This document shows positions 44,250 through 52,989 of a stretch of DNA of 64,000 nucleotides, piece by piece. This stretch comes from Sphingopyxis sp. 2PD (lineage in GTDB: Bacteria; Pseudomonadota; Alphaproteobacteria; Sphingomonadales; Sphingomonadaceae). Under the pieces are notes generated by a model. That model ran no database searches and was not told where the DNA came from. It saw nothing but the letters and a program-made list of their open reading frames with translations. The stretch spans positions 96,003 to 160,002 of the forward strand of contig NZ_SCMU01000005.1 of the NCBI RefSeq assembly GCF_005503695.1, read 5' to 3'. The first letter of the stretch is position 1; the number at the start of each line of letters is the position of its first letter. Position numbers and translations under genes: made by a program.

Positions 44250-46184
44250 CTATCCGCCCCGACTTGCCGCGTGCAAAGCAGGTGTGCGCCATGTCACTTT
44301 GTAAAGTCCCCGCCCCTCGGCGCCTGTGATCAAGCTCACACCATAGGTAGCACGCAGGGGTTTATTTGTGATTGCCGCGCTATTTACCTTCCGCTGACGC
44401 TTCGGCGCCCACGGCTGGCCGCCGTCGGAGTGATATTCGTGGCACATCGCGCAGGGCGATTCGGTCGCGGTTTCGACCTTCACCAGCCGCGCGCCGCTTT
44501 CGCCCACATGGCAGTCGCGGCATTGGCGGAGGCCCGGGACGAGCAGGTCGGTGGACGTCTTCGACCCCGGTGCCGCCGTGTGGCAATCGGCGCAATCGGT
44601 CTCGCGGTGCGCGTCATGGTCGAACCAGCCCTTTTGCAGATAGCGCGCGGTCTGGTTTACCGCCGCGACGCGCCAGTTATTTCCTGCGGCGGGCGCAAAG
44701 ATCGTGTGACAATCATAACAGGCGCCGCCCTTTGAAAACACCGCGCGCACCGCATCCTGCGCGCGGCTCGGCCGCACCGCCACCTCGTTGAAATAGATAT
44801 TGTAGACCTGCCCCTCGGCATAAGCGCCGGGGCGGCGCCGCTGCATCCCGCCGAGCTGCAGCGGGCGAGCAGGCGGGGTCGAGCGGTAATAGGCGGTGAG
44901 GTCTGCAATGACCTGATCGGGCTCGCCGTGGCGCAGCGTGCGCGTCACCCCGCCCACCGTCTCGAACGCCAGACTGTGGCACATCGCGCAGTCGCGTTCC
45001 ATCTCGACCGGCTTGACGCGCACCCCGTCGGCCTCGACGCGGTGGCAATTTTCGCACTCCAGCTTTTGCCCGAAATCATGGCGTCCGCGGAAACTCGCCG
45101 CCATGCGCGCGACGCCGCCGGTGGCCTGCAAGTGAACATCATGCGGGAATTTGAGGCCGTTGTAATCGACCGTCCCCTTGCCCGGCGCGGCGCGCGCCAG
45201 CTTCGCCCCCGGCGCAGCGCGGACGAGCGGACGGAATTCGGGGTGGCCGGTGCCGAAGTCGGCAGCATCGGCCAGCAGCGTCGGATGCCCCGCCGCCTTC
45301 AGCCGCCCCTGCATCCCGTCGTGGCAGTCGACGCAGAATTTCTGCGGCGTCGCCGCCATCGGCCCGGCGCCCTCATGTTCGGTATGGCAATCGACGCAGC
45401 GGCCCTGCGGCCGGTTGAACACTTCGCCGACATTGGCCAGCAATTTGTCGAACCCGCCATCGGGTGCGCGCGCCGCGAGCAGCATCGCAGTCGGCGCGCC
45501 CGCATGCGCCGTGCTCATCGCCTTGTGCTCGCCGGTGTGGCAGCTGACGCACGCGGTGTCGGTGACCGCCACGAACGGTTCGACGTGGCACGACTGGCAA
45601 TCATCCTTCAGGCTCGCGTGCGCGCTCGACAATGGTCCCGACGACCAGCTGCTGTCGGCGTGAAAACCGTCGGGGCGCTCGTCGACGCTCTTGTAGCTGT
45701 ACCAGGCCCAGATCGGTCCGATCAGGAACGCCGCCAGCATCAGCACGGCGAACGCCCACGCGCCGACGCGCTTGCCGAGCATCACGCCTTGCAGCGAGAA
45801 GGCCTTGGCCTCGTCGACATCCTTCGACGATTGCGACAGCTCGTCGATGCGTTCGACCAGCAGGATGATCTTGTCATCCTCGCGCGCGATCGTCAGCCGG
45901 TGGCCGCCGAAACGCAGCTCGCCACCCGCCGCGCTGTCGATGTCGGCGACGGTTTCGCTGCGGCCGTTGAGGTCGAACCCCAGCCCCTCCTGCGCGGTCA
46001 CCCGCACTGTCCGTCCGTCGGTGCTGCTGATTGTCGCATGCTGCGGATTCACCGCCAGGTCGGCGACGTGGATGATGTTCGAACTGTCGCGGCCCAGCGT
46101 GATCGTGTCGCCCGGCAGCGGTTGATCGCGGACGATCTGCTTGCCCGTCTTGGTCGTCGAAACGCGGCGCAGGATGAAGCTCAT
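44250..46184 (-). CDS. FHA domain fused to a membrane-anchored decahaem c-type cytochrome
   Basis: A 644-residue protein with an unusual layout. Residues 1-110 are a forkhead-associated (phosphopeptide-binding) domain: TLGRDSSNIIHVADL holds Arg32 and Ser35, with His49 and Asn73-Gly74; the usual Ser of the SxxH motif is Asn46. One helix (about 138-162) crosses the membrane. The periplasmic part has ten CXXCH haem sites, at Cys196, 212, 263, 284, 377, 399, 489, 531, 555 and 578. Large spacers around 290-375 and 405-488 lack haems. It should receive electrons from the adjacent b-type cytochrome and pass them to periplasmic acceptors, with the FHA domain reading a cytosolic phosphothreonine signal. 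It ends the three-gene operon. Confidence 0.87.
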   Translation of the reverse strand: MSFILRRVSTTKTGKQIVRDQPLPGDTITLGRDSSNIIHVADLAVNPQHATISSTDGRTVRVTAQEGLGFDLNGRSETVADIDSAAGGELRFGGHRLTIAREDDKIILLVERIDELSQSSKDVDEAKAFSLQGVMLGKRVGAWAFAVLMLAAFLIGPIWAWYSYKSVDERPDGFHADSSWSSGPLSSAHASLKDDCQSCHVEPFVAVTDTACVSCHTGEHKAMSTAHAGAPTAMLLAARAPDGGFDKLLANVGEVFNRPQGRCVDCHTEHEGAGPMAATPQKFCVDCHDGMQGRLKAAGHPTLLADAADFGTGHPEFRPLVRAAPGAKLARAAPGKGTVDYNGLKFPHDVHLQATGGVARMAASFRGRHDFGQKLECENCHRVEADGVRVKPVEMERDCAMCHSLAFETVGGVTRTLRHGEPDQVIADLTAYYRSTPPARPLQLGGMQRRRPGAYAEGQVYNIYFNEVAVRPSRAQDAVRAVFSKGGACYDCHTIFAPAAGNNWRVAAVNQTARYLQKGWFDHDAHRETDCADCHTAAPGSKTSTDLLVPGLRQCRDCHVGESGARLVKVETATESPCAMCHEYHSDGGQPWAPKRQRKVNSAAITNKPLRATYGVSLITGAEGRGLYKVTWRTPALHAASRGG

Positions 46185-46194
46185 GATCCCCGCC

Positions 46195-47076
46195 TCACCA
46201 ATAGAAAAAGACGCTGATGATATGCGCCGACAGCGCCGCGATCAGCGCGAAGGTCAGCGGCACATGCACATAGAGCCAGATTTCGAGCAGCGCGCGCAGC
46301 CGCAGGTGTGCGCGCAGCCGCGCCAGCGCCGCGACCTTCTGCTTCAGCAGCCCGACGACCTTGTCGCGCGCCGCCGCATCGCTGCTCTGCGACGCCGCCA
46401 GCGTGCGCAGCGCCGCTGCGGTCGCGCAGTTCGGATAGCGGCCCGACAGGCGCGCGCCGATACCACCCGCGAACGGATCTTCATCGAGCGCCGCGAGCAC
46501 CGGCGCGGTGTCGGCGGGGGTCAGCGGCTGCGCGGCGCTGTGCAGCTGGCGATCAAAGGCGCGGATCGCCTCCAGCATCTGCATCTGCGTCATTTCGTCG
46601 CGATTGTTCGACAGCGCCGCGGGCAAGGTCGCATAGACGATCACCCCGTACAGCCCCGACAGGATGACCAGCATCATCAGCGCCCAAGCGAGCGTATGGA
46701 CGTTCCAGCCGAGCTGGAACCCGGTGTGCCAGGTGCCGATGACGATCAGGCTGAGCCCCAGATAGACATGCGCCGACGTCCACGCTTTCAGCGACCAGTA
46801 ATCACTCGTCATCTTGCGCTTGCGATAGCCGAGCGCGGTCAGCCACAGGATCAGCCCGGCGCCGATCGTGCCGAGCGTGTAACCGTACCAACTGCCGCCA
46901 TTGTGCCGCGGCGTCACATCGACCAGCGCGTAGGAGATGATGATCAGCAGGCACAGCCCGCCCGAAATCTTCGCCCAGCGAAATCCCGCATAACGTAGGA
47001 ACCCCTCATGCTTGCGCTCGCGCACCCGCTCGGTCTGGGTCGCCCTGTTGCGACGCCGCTGAAAAAGCGAGGCCAT
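46195..47076 (-). CDS. five-helix b-type cytochrome-like membrane protein
   Basis: A 293-residue inner-membrane protein. Helices are at about 36-54, 64-83, 101-120, 126-149 and 267-290. Histidines placed in helices 3-5 (His103, His117, His127, His271 and His285) are enough for two b haems. A cytosolic-type helical segment (about 150-260) separates helix 4 from helix 5. The start at 47076 shares one base with the stop of the flavoprotein gene (TGATG). I infer that it carries electrons from the ferredoxin module across the membrane, perhaps via quinone, to the decahaem protein encoded ten bases downstream. No close named family is recognised; it is generally like diheme cytochrome b subunits. 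Confidence 0.78.
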   Translation of the reverse strand: MASLFQRRRNRATQTERVRERKHEGFLRYAGFRWAKISGGLCLLIIISYALVDVTPRHNGGSWYGYTLGTIGAGLILWLTALGYRKRKMTSDYWSLKAWTSAHVYLGLSLIVIGTWHTGFQLGWNVHTLAWALMMLVILSGLYGVIVYATLPAALSNNRDEMTQMQMLEAIRAFDRQLHSAAQPLTPADTAPVLAALDEDPFAGGIGARLSGRYPNCATAAALRTLAASQSSDAAARDKVVGLLKQKVAALARLRAHLRLRALLEIWLYVHVPLTFALIAALSAHIISVFFYW

Positions 47077-49511
47077 CAGTCGGTCGCCTCGTCGAGCCGC
47101 GCGATCGACAGGAATTCTTCGGGCGAGACGCGGATCGCAGCACCCGTCGGACACGCGCGCACGCACGCCGGGCCACCCGCGATTCCCTTGCACATGTCGC
47201 ATTTGACCGCGATTTTCTTGGGCTTTTCGTCGCCCAACTGTTTCTTGGTCCATTTTGGCGACGGCTCGCCCGGGCCAGGGCCGAAACCGGTGAGCAGCCA
47301 GCGCAGCAAGCTGGGTTTTTGCGGTGGCGCCGCTTCCATCCGGATCACGCCATAGGGGCAGTTGCGCATACAATTGCCGCAGCCGATGCACCCGGGCTCC
47401 ATGAAGACTTCACCGTCGGGGCCGCGATGGATGACGTTCGGCGGACAGTCGGCCATGCAGTGCGGATGCTCGCAGTGGCGGCAGCTCGTCGGCACATGCA
47501 GATGCGCAAAGGTCTTGCCCGCCTCGCGGTCGAGCCGCGACAAGCCTTCATGGCTGTCGGCGCAAGCCTTTTCGCAATTGTCGCAGCCCACGCACAGATT
47601 TTCGTCGATCAACAGCGCGTCGGTCGCCTCGCCCAGCCCCTCCTTCATGATGAAGGTCGCGGTGTCCGAATAAAGATCGACCGCGCTCGAATAGCTGGCT
47701 TTGCGCGATTCGATGAAGTCGTTCATCGCCGCGCGCTCGGCGACCGCCGCCTCGGTCGCGGCGCGCACCTGCGGCCGCGCGGCGAGCATCTTGCGGAAAC
47801 TCTCGCCGGTCAGCTTGATGAGCTCAGCGCCGACCGCGGCCTTGACCGTGGCATTTCTGGGTTGCCCGCTCAGCACCCCCATTTCGCCGAAAAAGCTGCC
47901 CGCGGGCAGATAGCGCAGGAAGATCGGTTTGCCGCCGATGTCCTTTTCGACCACCATCGACCCCGAGCGGATGACATAGACATCATCGCCCTGTTCGCCC
48001 TCGGTCAGCACGACCTTACCTGCGGGAACGCGCTCGACCTCGGCGGCATCGACGACCTCCGCCAGATCGTCGACCGTCAGTCCGCCCTTGAAGATCTGGA
48101 GCAATTGTCGCTCGAGCGAGATGCGATTGATCACGCGCTTGGCGCCCGGCACCGCCGCCATCAGTTTCAGCGCCGCGGTGCGCGAGACTTCGACGAAGAT
48201 GCTGTCCTCGCCGGCGCGGATCGTCGCGCCGCGCTTGCGGCCCGAAATCAGCCCGACCTCGCCAAAGATCGACCCCTGCTCGATCGGTACAGTGATGTCG
48301 GGACCGACCTCGACGACCGCATGGCCGTCGGCGATCGCGAACAGCGACGAGCCCGGCTCGCCCTTTTCGAACACGACGTCGCCCTTGCGATAAAAGGCGA
48401 CCTTCGAATCGAGCATGAATTCGCGCATCTGCAGCGGCGACACATCGGCAAAGATGCGGATGCGGGTGCGCAGATATTCCAGCCATTCGCTGACCGACTT
48501 TTTCTGGGGCAGATCGGCAAAGATCGCCGCCAGATCCTTTTCGTCCGCCGGGGTCAGCGCGCTGTTACCATTGATGAACTCGACAACGTCATAACCCTGG
48601 TTCATGCAATGCTTGATCAGCGGATAACCCGCGAGCGCGCCGATGACGTAAAGGCCCGGCACGGTCGTCTCGAACGTCGGCGACAGTTTGGGAAAGGCTT
48701 CGCGGTCGGGGCCGGTGAATTCGATCCCCATCGATTCGACAAAGCCGCGCGGCGCGACCGACCCCAGCCGCGCGACGATCACGTCGCATTCGATCTTTTC
48801 CTCGCCATTCGGGGTTTCCAGCGTCAACCAGCCCGGCTCGACCTTCTTCGGCTGCGTCTCGGTGCGGATCGACATGAAGCCATTCTCGCCCGCCTCCATC
48901 ATGTCGGCGACATTCTTCGCCTTGGCGCGCGCAAAATCCTTCGACCGGTTCAGGATCGTGACGGTGTTTTCCAGCGCCTCTTCGGCCACCCCCAGCGCAT
49001 TTTCGATCCCCGCGTCGCCCGATCCGACGACGGTGATATGCTTGTCCTTGAAATCCTCGGGATCGTCGACCTGATAGATGATGTGCGGCAGGTCGGCGCC
49101 TTCGCAGCGCATCCGGTTCGGGTTTCCCTGCGTGCCGATCGCCAGCACGATATTTTCGGCGGTATAGACATCGCCTTTGGTGGTCTTGATCGCGAACGCG
49201 CCCTTGGCGCCGGTCACTTCGGCGACCTCGGCGTGATAGGCGACATTCACCTTGTTGTTCGCGGCATCCTCATCCCAATTGCCAAGGATATATTCGCGCG
49301 CGCCCTCGGCAAAGCGGCAGTCGGAGCGCAGGTCGAGCCGTTCGGGCGTCGCCAGCACCCGCTTGCCCTTCTGATATTTGAAGATCGTGTCCGACAGATG
49401 GTCGGTCTTTTCGAGCAATATGTGGCTGAGCCCCAGCTGCGCCGCGCGCGATGCGGCGCTCAGCCCCGCCGGACCCGACCCGATGATCGCGACCTTCACG
49501 GGTTCACTCAT
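47076..49511 (-). CDS. NAD(P)/FAD oxidoreductase fused to two cNMP-binding domains and a four-cluster ferredoxin module
   Basis: An 811-residue cytosolic fusion. Residues 1-320 are a thioredoxin-reductase-like flavoprotein with GSGPAG (11-16) for FAD and GSGDAG (163-168) for NAD(P); the redox CxxC of true thioredoxin reductases is absent. Two CRP-type cyclic-nucleotide domains follow (about 360-460 and 485-590), each keeping the phosphate-binding Glu and Arg: FGEVGL with Arg427, and FGEMGV with Arg552. Residues 635-800 carry sixteen Cys in four groups (640/643/646/650, 677/680/685/689, 708/711/714/718, 771/774/783/787), as in DmsB-type four [4Fe-4S] subunits. It heads the operon and should oxidise NAD(P)H and pass electrons to the b-type cytochrome, subject to cyclic nucleotide control. 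Confidence 0.88.
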   Translation of the reverse strand: MSEPVKVAIIGSGPAGLSAASRAAQLGLSHILLEKTDHLSDTIFKYQKGKRVLATPERLDLRSDCRFAEGAREYILGNWDEDAANNKVNVAYHAEVAEVTGAKGAFAIKTTKGDVYTAENIVLAIGTQGNPNRMRCEGADLPHIIYQVDDPEDFKDKHITVVGSGDAGIENALGVAEEALENTVTILNRSKDFARAKAKNVADMMEAGENGFMSIRTETQPKKVEPGWLTLETPNGEEKIECDVIVARLGSVAPRGFVESMGIEFTGPDREAFPKLSPTFETTVPGLYVIGALAGYPLIKHCMNQGYDVVEFINGNSALTPADEKDLAAIFADLPQKKSVSEWLEYLRTRIRIFADVSPLQMREFMLDSKVAFYRKGDVVFEKGEPGSSLFAIADGHAVVEVGPDITVPIEQGSIFGEVGLISGRKRGATIRAGEDSIFVEVSRTAALKLMAAVPGAKRVINRISLERQLLQIFKGGLTVDDLAEVVDAAEVERVPAGKVVLTEGEQGDDVYVIRSGSMVVEKDIGGKPIFLRYLPAGSFFGEMGVLSGQPRNATVKAAVGAELIKLTGESFRKMLAARPQVRAATEAAVAERAAMNDFIESRKASYSSAVDLYSDTATFIMKEGLGEATDALLIDENLCVGCDNCEKACADSHEGLSRLDREAGKTFAHLHVPTSCRHCEHPHCMADCPPNVIHRGPDGEVFMEPGCIGCGNCMRNCPYGVIRMEAAPPQKPSLLRWLLTGFGPGPGEPSPKWTKKQLGDEKPKKIAVKCDMCKGIAGGPACVRACPTGAAIRVSPEEFLSIARLDEATD

Positions 49512-49735
49512 GCGCCCGTCACCGCGCGGCCAAGGCCGGTGTCCCTGTCGCTGGCCGTGATGCTGACGAACGCGCGCACGGGCATCCTACCCCCCTCTCG
49601 CCAGCCCCCCGGCGAATACATAACGGATGCGACCCGGACTTATGTCCTGGACGCAAAGCTATGCCCTTGAAAGCGGGGAAAGGTCAACCGTTCGCGGCTG
49701 TCCGGCGGCGGCGGGCGGCGATGGCCGGGGGCAAA

Positions 49736-50500
49736 TCAACCACGCGCGCGCCGCGCGACGCATTGTTTCAGCCGATCGCGCGCCGCATGTCCGCCCGTCC
49801 AGTCAACCTTTGCGACCGACTTACCCTTGATCTGCAAGTCGAAGCCGTGGGTGTCGAGCATATTGTCGAGCAGCGCTTCGACCGACGGCACCGCCAGCGC
49901 GATTGCGCCATAGGCTTCCCCGGGCAAACCGTAATTATATGCTTCGACCGTCTGCGGCGGGCTGCCGTCCGACTGGACCAGCGTCACCTTGATCTTTTCG
50001 ACTCCGACCGGCTGCGGGATGTCGTCGCTCCAGAAGGTGAGCAGCGCCCCATTATAGTCGCCCCCCGGCCCGGAAACACGGACCAACCCGTCCTTTTTCC
50101 AGTAAAAGGCGGCACAATATTCGCCCGGCGCCGGTTTGGCATGATCCTGAAAAAAGTCCCAACCGCCATTTTCGTACCGGGCGTAACGCGGGTCTTTCAT
50201 CATTTCGGCTCGCCGTGCCATGTTGTCGACATTCTGCTGCATCAGCGCGATCATGCCCGTGGCGACGCTCATCCGATCGCGCATCGGGTCCGCCGGCGGC
50301 TCTGCATAGCGCGGGCCGCCGTCGTCTGGTCCGCCCTGCTGCGGTGTCGCCGCAATATCCATCATCTGCCGGTGATGCTCGGCATTGGCGGCGCAGATGT
50401 TGGGAAGATCAGAGCAGGCGGCGGCCGGTGCGCTGACCGACAAAGCGAACGCCGCAGCGCCGCCCCGCACCAAGGGTTTGATCAAATCGGCGCGAAACAT
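49736..50500 (-). CDS. secreted protein of unknown function
   Basis: A 254-residue protein with a signal peptide (residues 1-28, ending PAAA-C), so it is periplasmic or exported. The N-terminal third has CSDLPNICAANAEHHRQMMDI and a Pro/Gly/Asp-rich linker. The C-terminal part (about 115-245) contains an aromatic stretch, ENGGWDFFQDHAKPAPGEYC, and GEYCAAFYWKKDG. ATG 50500 is chosen for its GGAGA site; an ATG ten codons upstream lacks one. It follows the next gene by 57 bases on the same strand, and the two secreted proteins may be expressed together. No family is recognised. Confidence 0.68.
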   Translation of the reverse strand: MFRADLIKPLVRGGAAAFALSVSAPAAACSDLPNICAANAEHHRQMMDIAATPQQGGPDDGGPRYAEPPADPMRDRMSVATGMIALMQQNVDNMARRAEMMKDPRYARYENGGWDFFQDHAKPAPGEYCAAFYWKKDGLVRVSGPGGDYNGALLTFWSDDIPQPVGVEKIKVTLVQSDGSPPQTVEAYNYGLPGEAYGAIALAVPSVEALLDNMLDTHGFDLQIKGKSVAKVDWTGGHAARDRLKQCVARRARG

Positions 50501-50557
50501 GACAATTCTCCGAAACGCAAAAACTGACAAACAAGGACAAGGCGAGTCGGACGATCA

Positions 50558-51628
50558 TCACGGAACGTCCGCGACGACATCCAGTCGCGAAGTACCGGCG
50601 TCGTATGTGGCGACAACGCGGCACGGCGCTGCGGCCGAGGGACAGGCCCGCGCGATCCTGGCCGCGACCGACGTGTCGTCGGACACCAGCGACTTCTTTG
50701 TCTTTCGTTTGGGCTTGGCCGCATTGGGTACGGCGCTGGTCCAGCCGACCTTTCCCTGCGCATCGACAAATTGAACCAGCACGCCGTTCGCGGCAAAAGC
50801 AATGATTGCGCAGGGGACCCCCGCGTCGGCCTGACACCGCGCCAGCAATTCCGCTCGCGCAGCTGCGGATTTCTGTTGGCCGCTGCTCAGCCAGCTCTTG
50901 TTCTGCCACGCCGCAATCGGCGTTTTTTCCGGTCTGGCGACCAAGGCCCAACGATTCCATGTCAACGGACCGTTGGGAAAGGAATCGGAGACATATTGCG
51001 CATCGGGATTGTCATTGAGCGGCATCCGGCCTGTCTGGGTATAACCCAGGAATTTGCACCCGAATGCGTTGCGCGAGCATAGTTCGATCGACGGATTCCA
51101 GTCGACGACAGTCCGGGACGCTGTGGCATTTTTTTGTGTCGTATCGTCTAATGTCGTCATCGCCTTGATCCACAACAGGCCCATGGCGTCTTCTGCGACA
51201 TAGATAAGCCCAAATTCCGACAGCGTGTCGGCGACATAACATTCAGCACCGGTCCCCGCTTTGCAGCCAGCAAGCGCGCGCTGTTTCGCTGCTTCCATCG
51301 TCTTGTGTCCCGCCGACATCCACACCGATGAGGTGTCGATATGATAGGCAGCCGCCATGAAGCCCGCTTTCTGGGGTTCATAATGCTTTGTCGGTGCGCG
51401 AAAAGGCGACTCGTTCGGATTATCGCCACTCTCACCACCGCCAACATATTGGCACAGCAGGATCGGCGCATGCCCCGCCCCCCCGCCCGTCTGGCCGACC
51501 ACGACCTCGCCCGGGCCCGGGCCGTTACCCCACGGATATTGCGCCTGCGCCGCCTGGGGCACGGTCCACGATAGTAGTAGAACGGCGAATAATGCCGCCG
51601 ACACGCGATTAAAACCATTAACAATCAT
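50558..51628 (-). CDS. secreted DUF4189-like protein
   Basis: A 356-residue exported protein with a signal peptide (residues 1-30, ending AQAQ). Two Cys-containing segments resemble DUF4189: one around residue 85 (SAGHKTMEAAKQRALAGCKA, then TGAECYVAD) and a second around residue 240 (AAARAELLARCQADAGVPCA). A third shorter one near the C terminus reads IARACPSAAAPCRVV. Such domains appear in secreted proteins of unclear role. Codon use is less GC-biased than in neighbouring genes. ATG 51628 is preferred over an ATG five codons upstream because GGAAG precedes it. It is followed by another secreted protein gene. Confidence 0.7.
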   Translation of the reverse strand: MIVNGFNRVSAALFAVLLLSWTVPQAAQAQYPWGNGPGPGEVVVGQTGGGAGHAPILLCQYVGGGESGDNPNESPFRAPTKHYEPQKAGFMAAAYHIDTSSVWMSAGHKTMEAAKQRALAGCKAGTGAECYVADTLSEFGLIYVAEDAMGLLWIKAMTTLDDTTQKNATASRTVVDWNPSIELCSRNAFGCKFLGYTQTGRMPLNDNPDAQYVSDSFPNGPLTWNRWALVARPEKTPIAAWQNKSWLSSGQQKSAAARAELLARCQADAGVPCAIIAFAANGVLVQFVDAQGKVGWTSAVPNAAKPKRKTKKSLVSDDTSVAARIARACPSAAAPCRVVATYDAGTSRLDVVADVP

Positions 51629-51871
51629 TTGCTTATCTTCCATCGCGGGGGTGCAAGCGAGACCTCTCCAGCCATGAGTCTAGAGGCTTCGGGCGCGCCG
51701 GTCATCGCTCCGCATGACCCGGGTCGATATCGGGGGGGGCATGGCAAAATAGCGTGAAACGCCAATAGCGTGTGTCGTGCGGTTGCAACGCATAAGACCA
51801 GGGTATGGCGCGCGTCACGCGGCCACTGTGACCAAAATCACAACCAGTACACCGCGATGGGCGGCGCCAAG

Positions 51872-52645
51872 TCAGGCGAGTTCGAACATCGCCGCAATGC
51901 CGCTCGGAGCGGCGGGTTCGAAGCGCGACCAGCCATCGGGGCCAAGCCGCTCGATCGGGCGGAAACGCGCCTTGTACGCCATGCGCGCCGACCCCTCGAT
52001 CCAGTAACCGAGATAGACATAGGGCAGGCCCGCCCGCGCCGCGCGCTGGACATGGTCGGCGATGATATAGGTGCCCAGCCCTTCACGCAGCGGGTGCGCG
52101 GCGTCAAAGAAGCTGTAGATCATGGACAATCCGTCGCCCTGCCGGTCGGTCAGGCAACAGCCGACCAGGCGGCCCTTGCTGCCGTCGGTGGTCGGCTCGC
52201 GATACTCGATCATATAGCTGTCGACGGGGGTCTGTTCGACCATGTCGGCGAAATCCTGCTCGTCCATGTCGGCCATGCCGCCATTGGGGTGGCGCGAGCC
52301 GAGATAAGAGCGCAGCAACGCATATTGTTCCTCGGTCGCCCACGGCTTGCACGCGGTTGCGACCAGATCGCCGTTGCGGCGGATCGTCCGCTTTTGCGAC
52401 GTGCTGGGGGTGAACTCGGCGGCGCAAACGCGCACCGACACGCAGGCCGCGCAATCGGCGCAGCTGGGACGATAGGCCACCGACTGGCTGCGCCGGAATC
52501 CGATGCGGCCCAGCGCGTCGTTCAATTCGTTGGCCGTATTGCCGCTGAGTTCGGTGAACACCTTGCGTTCGGTCTTGCCCGCCAGATAGGGGCAAGGTGC
52601 CGGGCTGGTGACGAAAAAGCGCGGAAAACGGAACGGTGCGGACAC
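51872..52645 (-). CDS. bpt: aspartate/glutamate leucyltransferase
   Basis: A 257-residue enzyme of the N-degron pathway. Bpt transfers leucine from Leu-tRNA to proteins with N-terminal Asp or Glu, marking them for ClpS-ClpAP. The N-terminal Cys region ([19 protein letters not shown], then [16 protein letters not shown] [12 protein letters not shown]) and the C-terminal [37 protein letters not shown] and [12 protein letters not shown] stretches are typical. The start is GTG 52645, ten bases after GGAGG; the frame remains open upstream but loses similarity. The gene stands alone. Confidence 0.9.
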   Translation of the reverse strand: MSAPFRFPRFFVTSPAPCPYLAGKTERKVFTELSGNTANELNDALGRIGFRRSQSVAYRPSCADCAACVSVRVCAAEFTPSTSQKRTIRRNGDLVATACKPWATEEQYALLRSYLGSRHPNGGMADMDEQDFADMVEQTPVDSYMIEYREPTTDGSKGRLVGCCLTDRQGDGLSMIYSFFDAAHPLREGLGTYIIADHVQRAARAGLPYVYLGYWIEGSARMAYKARFRPIERLGPDGWSRFEPAAPSGIAAMFELA

Positions 52646-52763
52646 GCGGCTTAAACCTCCAGATATGCGATGCGGAATCCCCCCAACGCGGGTCCGACGC
52701 TCACCACCCACCAACTATGCCGCGCGGCGTCAATGGTGCAAAGTCCGTTTACCATTTTTAGTC

Positions 52764-52828
52764 GTGCCGTTCTGAATCACCTCGAAAATTATCTGAATCG
52801 GGCGGTAAGGATTGTGCCGATTTGAATC
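52764..52828. repeat. imperfect direct repeat with a 50-base period
   Basis: GTGCCGTTCTGAATC (52764-52778) and GTGCCGATTTGAATC (52814-52828) differ at two positions, and a third TCTGAATC lies between them at 52792-52799. The segment is upstream of bpt and could hold regulator sites. Confidence 0.45.
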
Positions 52829-52845
52829 GACTATGGTCTCAACGA

Positions 52846-52981
52846 TCCTCCCTGTGGCGAAGCCATGGGGAGGTGGCAGCGGCGAAGCCGCTGACGGAGG
52901 GGCCATGGCGCTGACGGCGCGGCCCCTCCACCATCCGCTTGGCGGACGGTCCCCCTCCCCATGGCTTCGCCACAGGGAGGA
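52846..52981. repeat. dispersed inverted repeat, family A copy 5
   Basis: Perfect 28-base arms (52846-52873 and 52954-52981) begin TCCTCCCTGTGGCGAAGCCA. The 80-base spacer contains GGCGAAGCC, GCGCTGACGGCGC and TCCGCTTGGCGGA hairpins. It ends eight bases before the pyk stop. Confidence 0.88.
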
Positions 52982-52989
52982 TTCTCTAT

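Larger units (their letters stand above)
52646..52989. other. intergenic region between pyk and bpt
   Basis: This 344-base gap is AT-richer than its surroundings near 52740-52830, where a 15-base imperfect direct repeat occurs, and carries a family A inverted repeat at 52846-52981. No coding frame in it is convincing. Confidence 0.75.

Noticed and set aside
49636..49647. GGAC-TTAT-GTCC upstream of the electron-transfer operon as an FNR or regulator site
   Set aside because: Only four bases per arm, and it does not match the TTGAT-N4-ATCAA FNR pattern; no such site was found in the region.
47319..49670. 783-codon frame on the plus strand opposite the flavoprotein gene
   Set aside because: The minus-strand gene has FAD, cNMP and iron-sulfur motifs in the correct order; the opposite frame has none.
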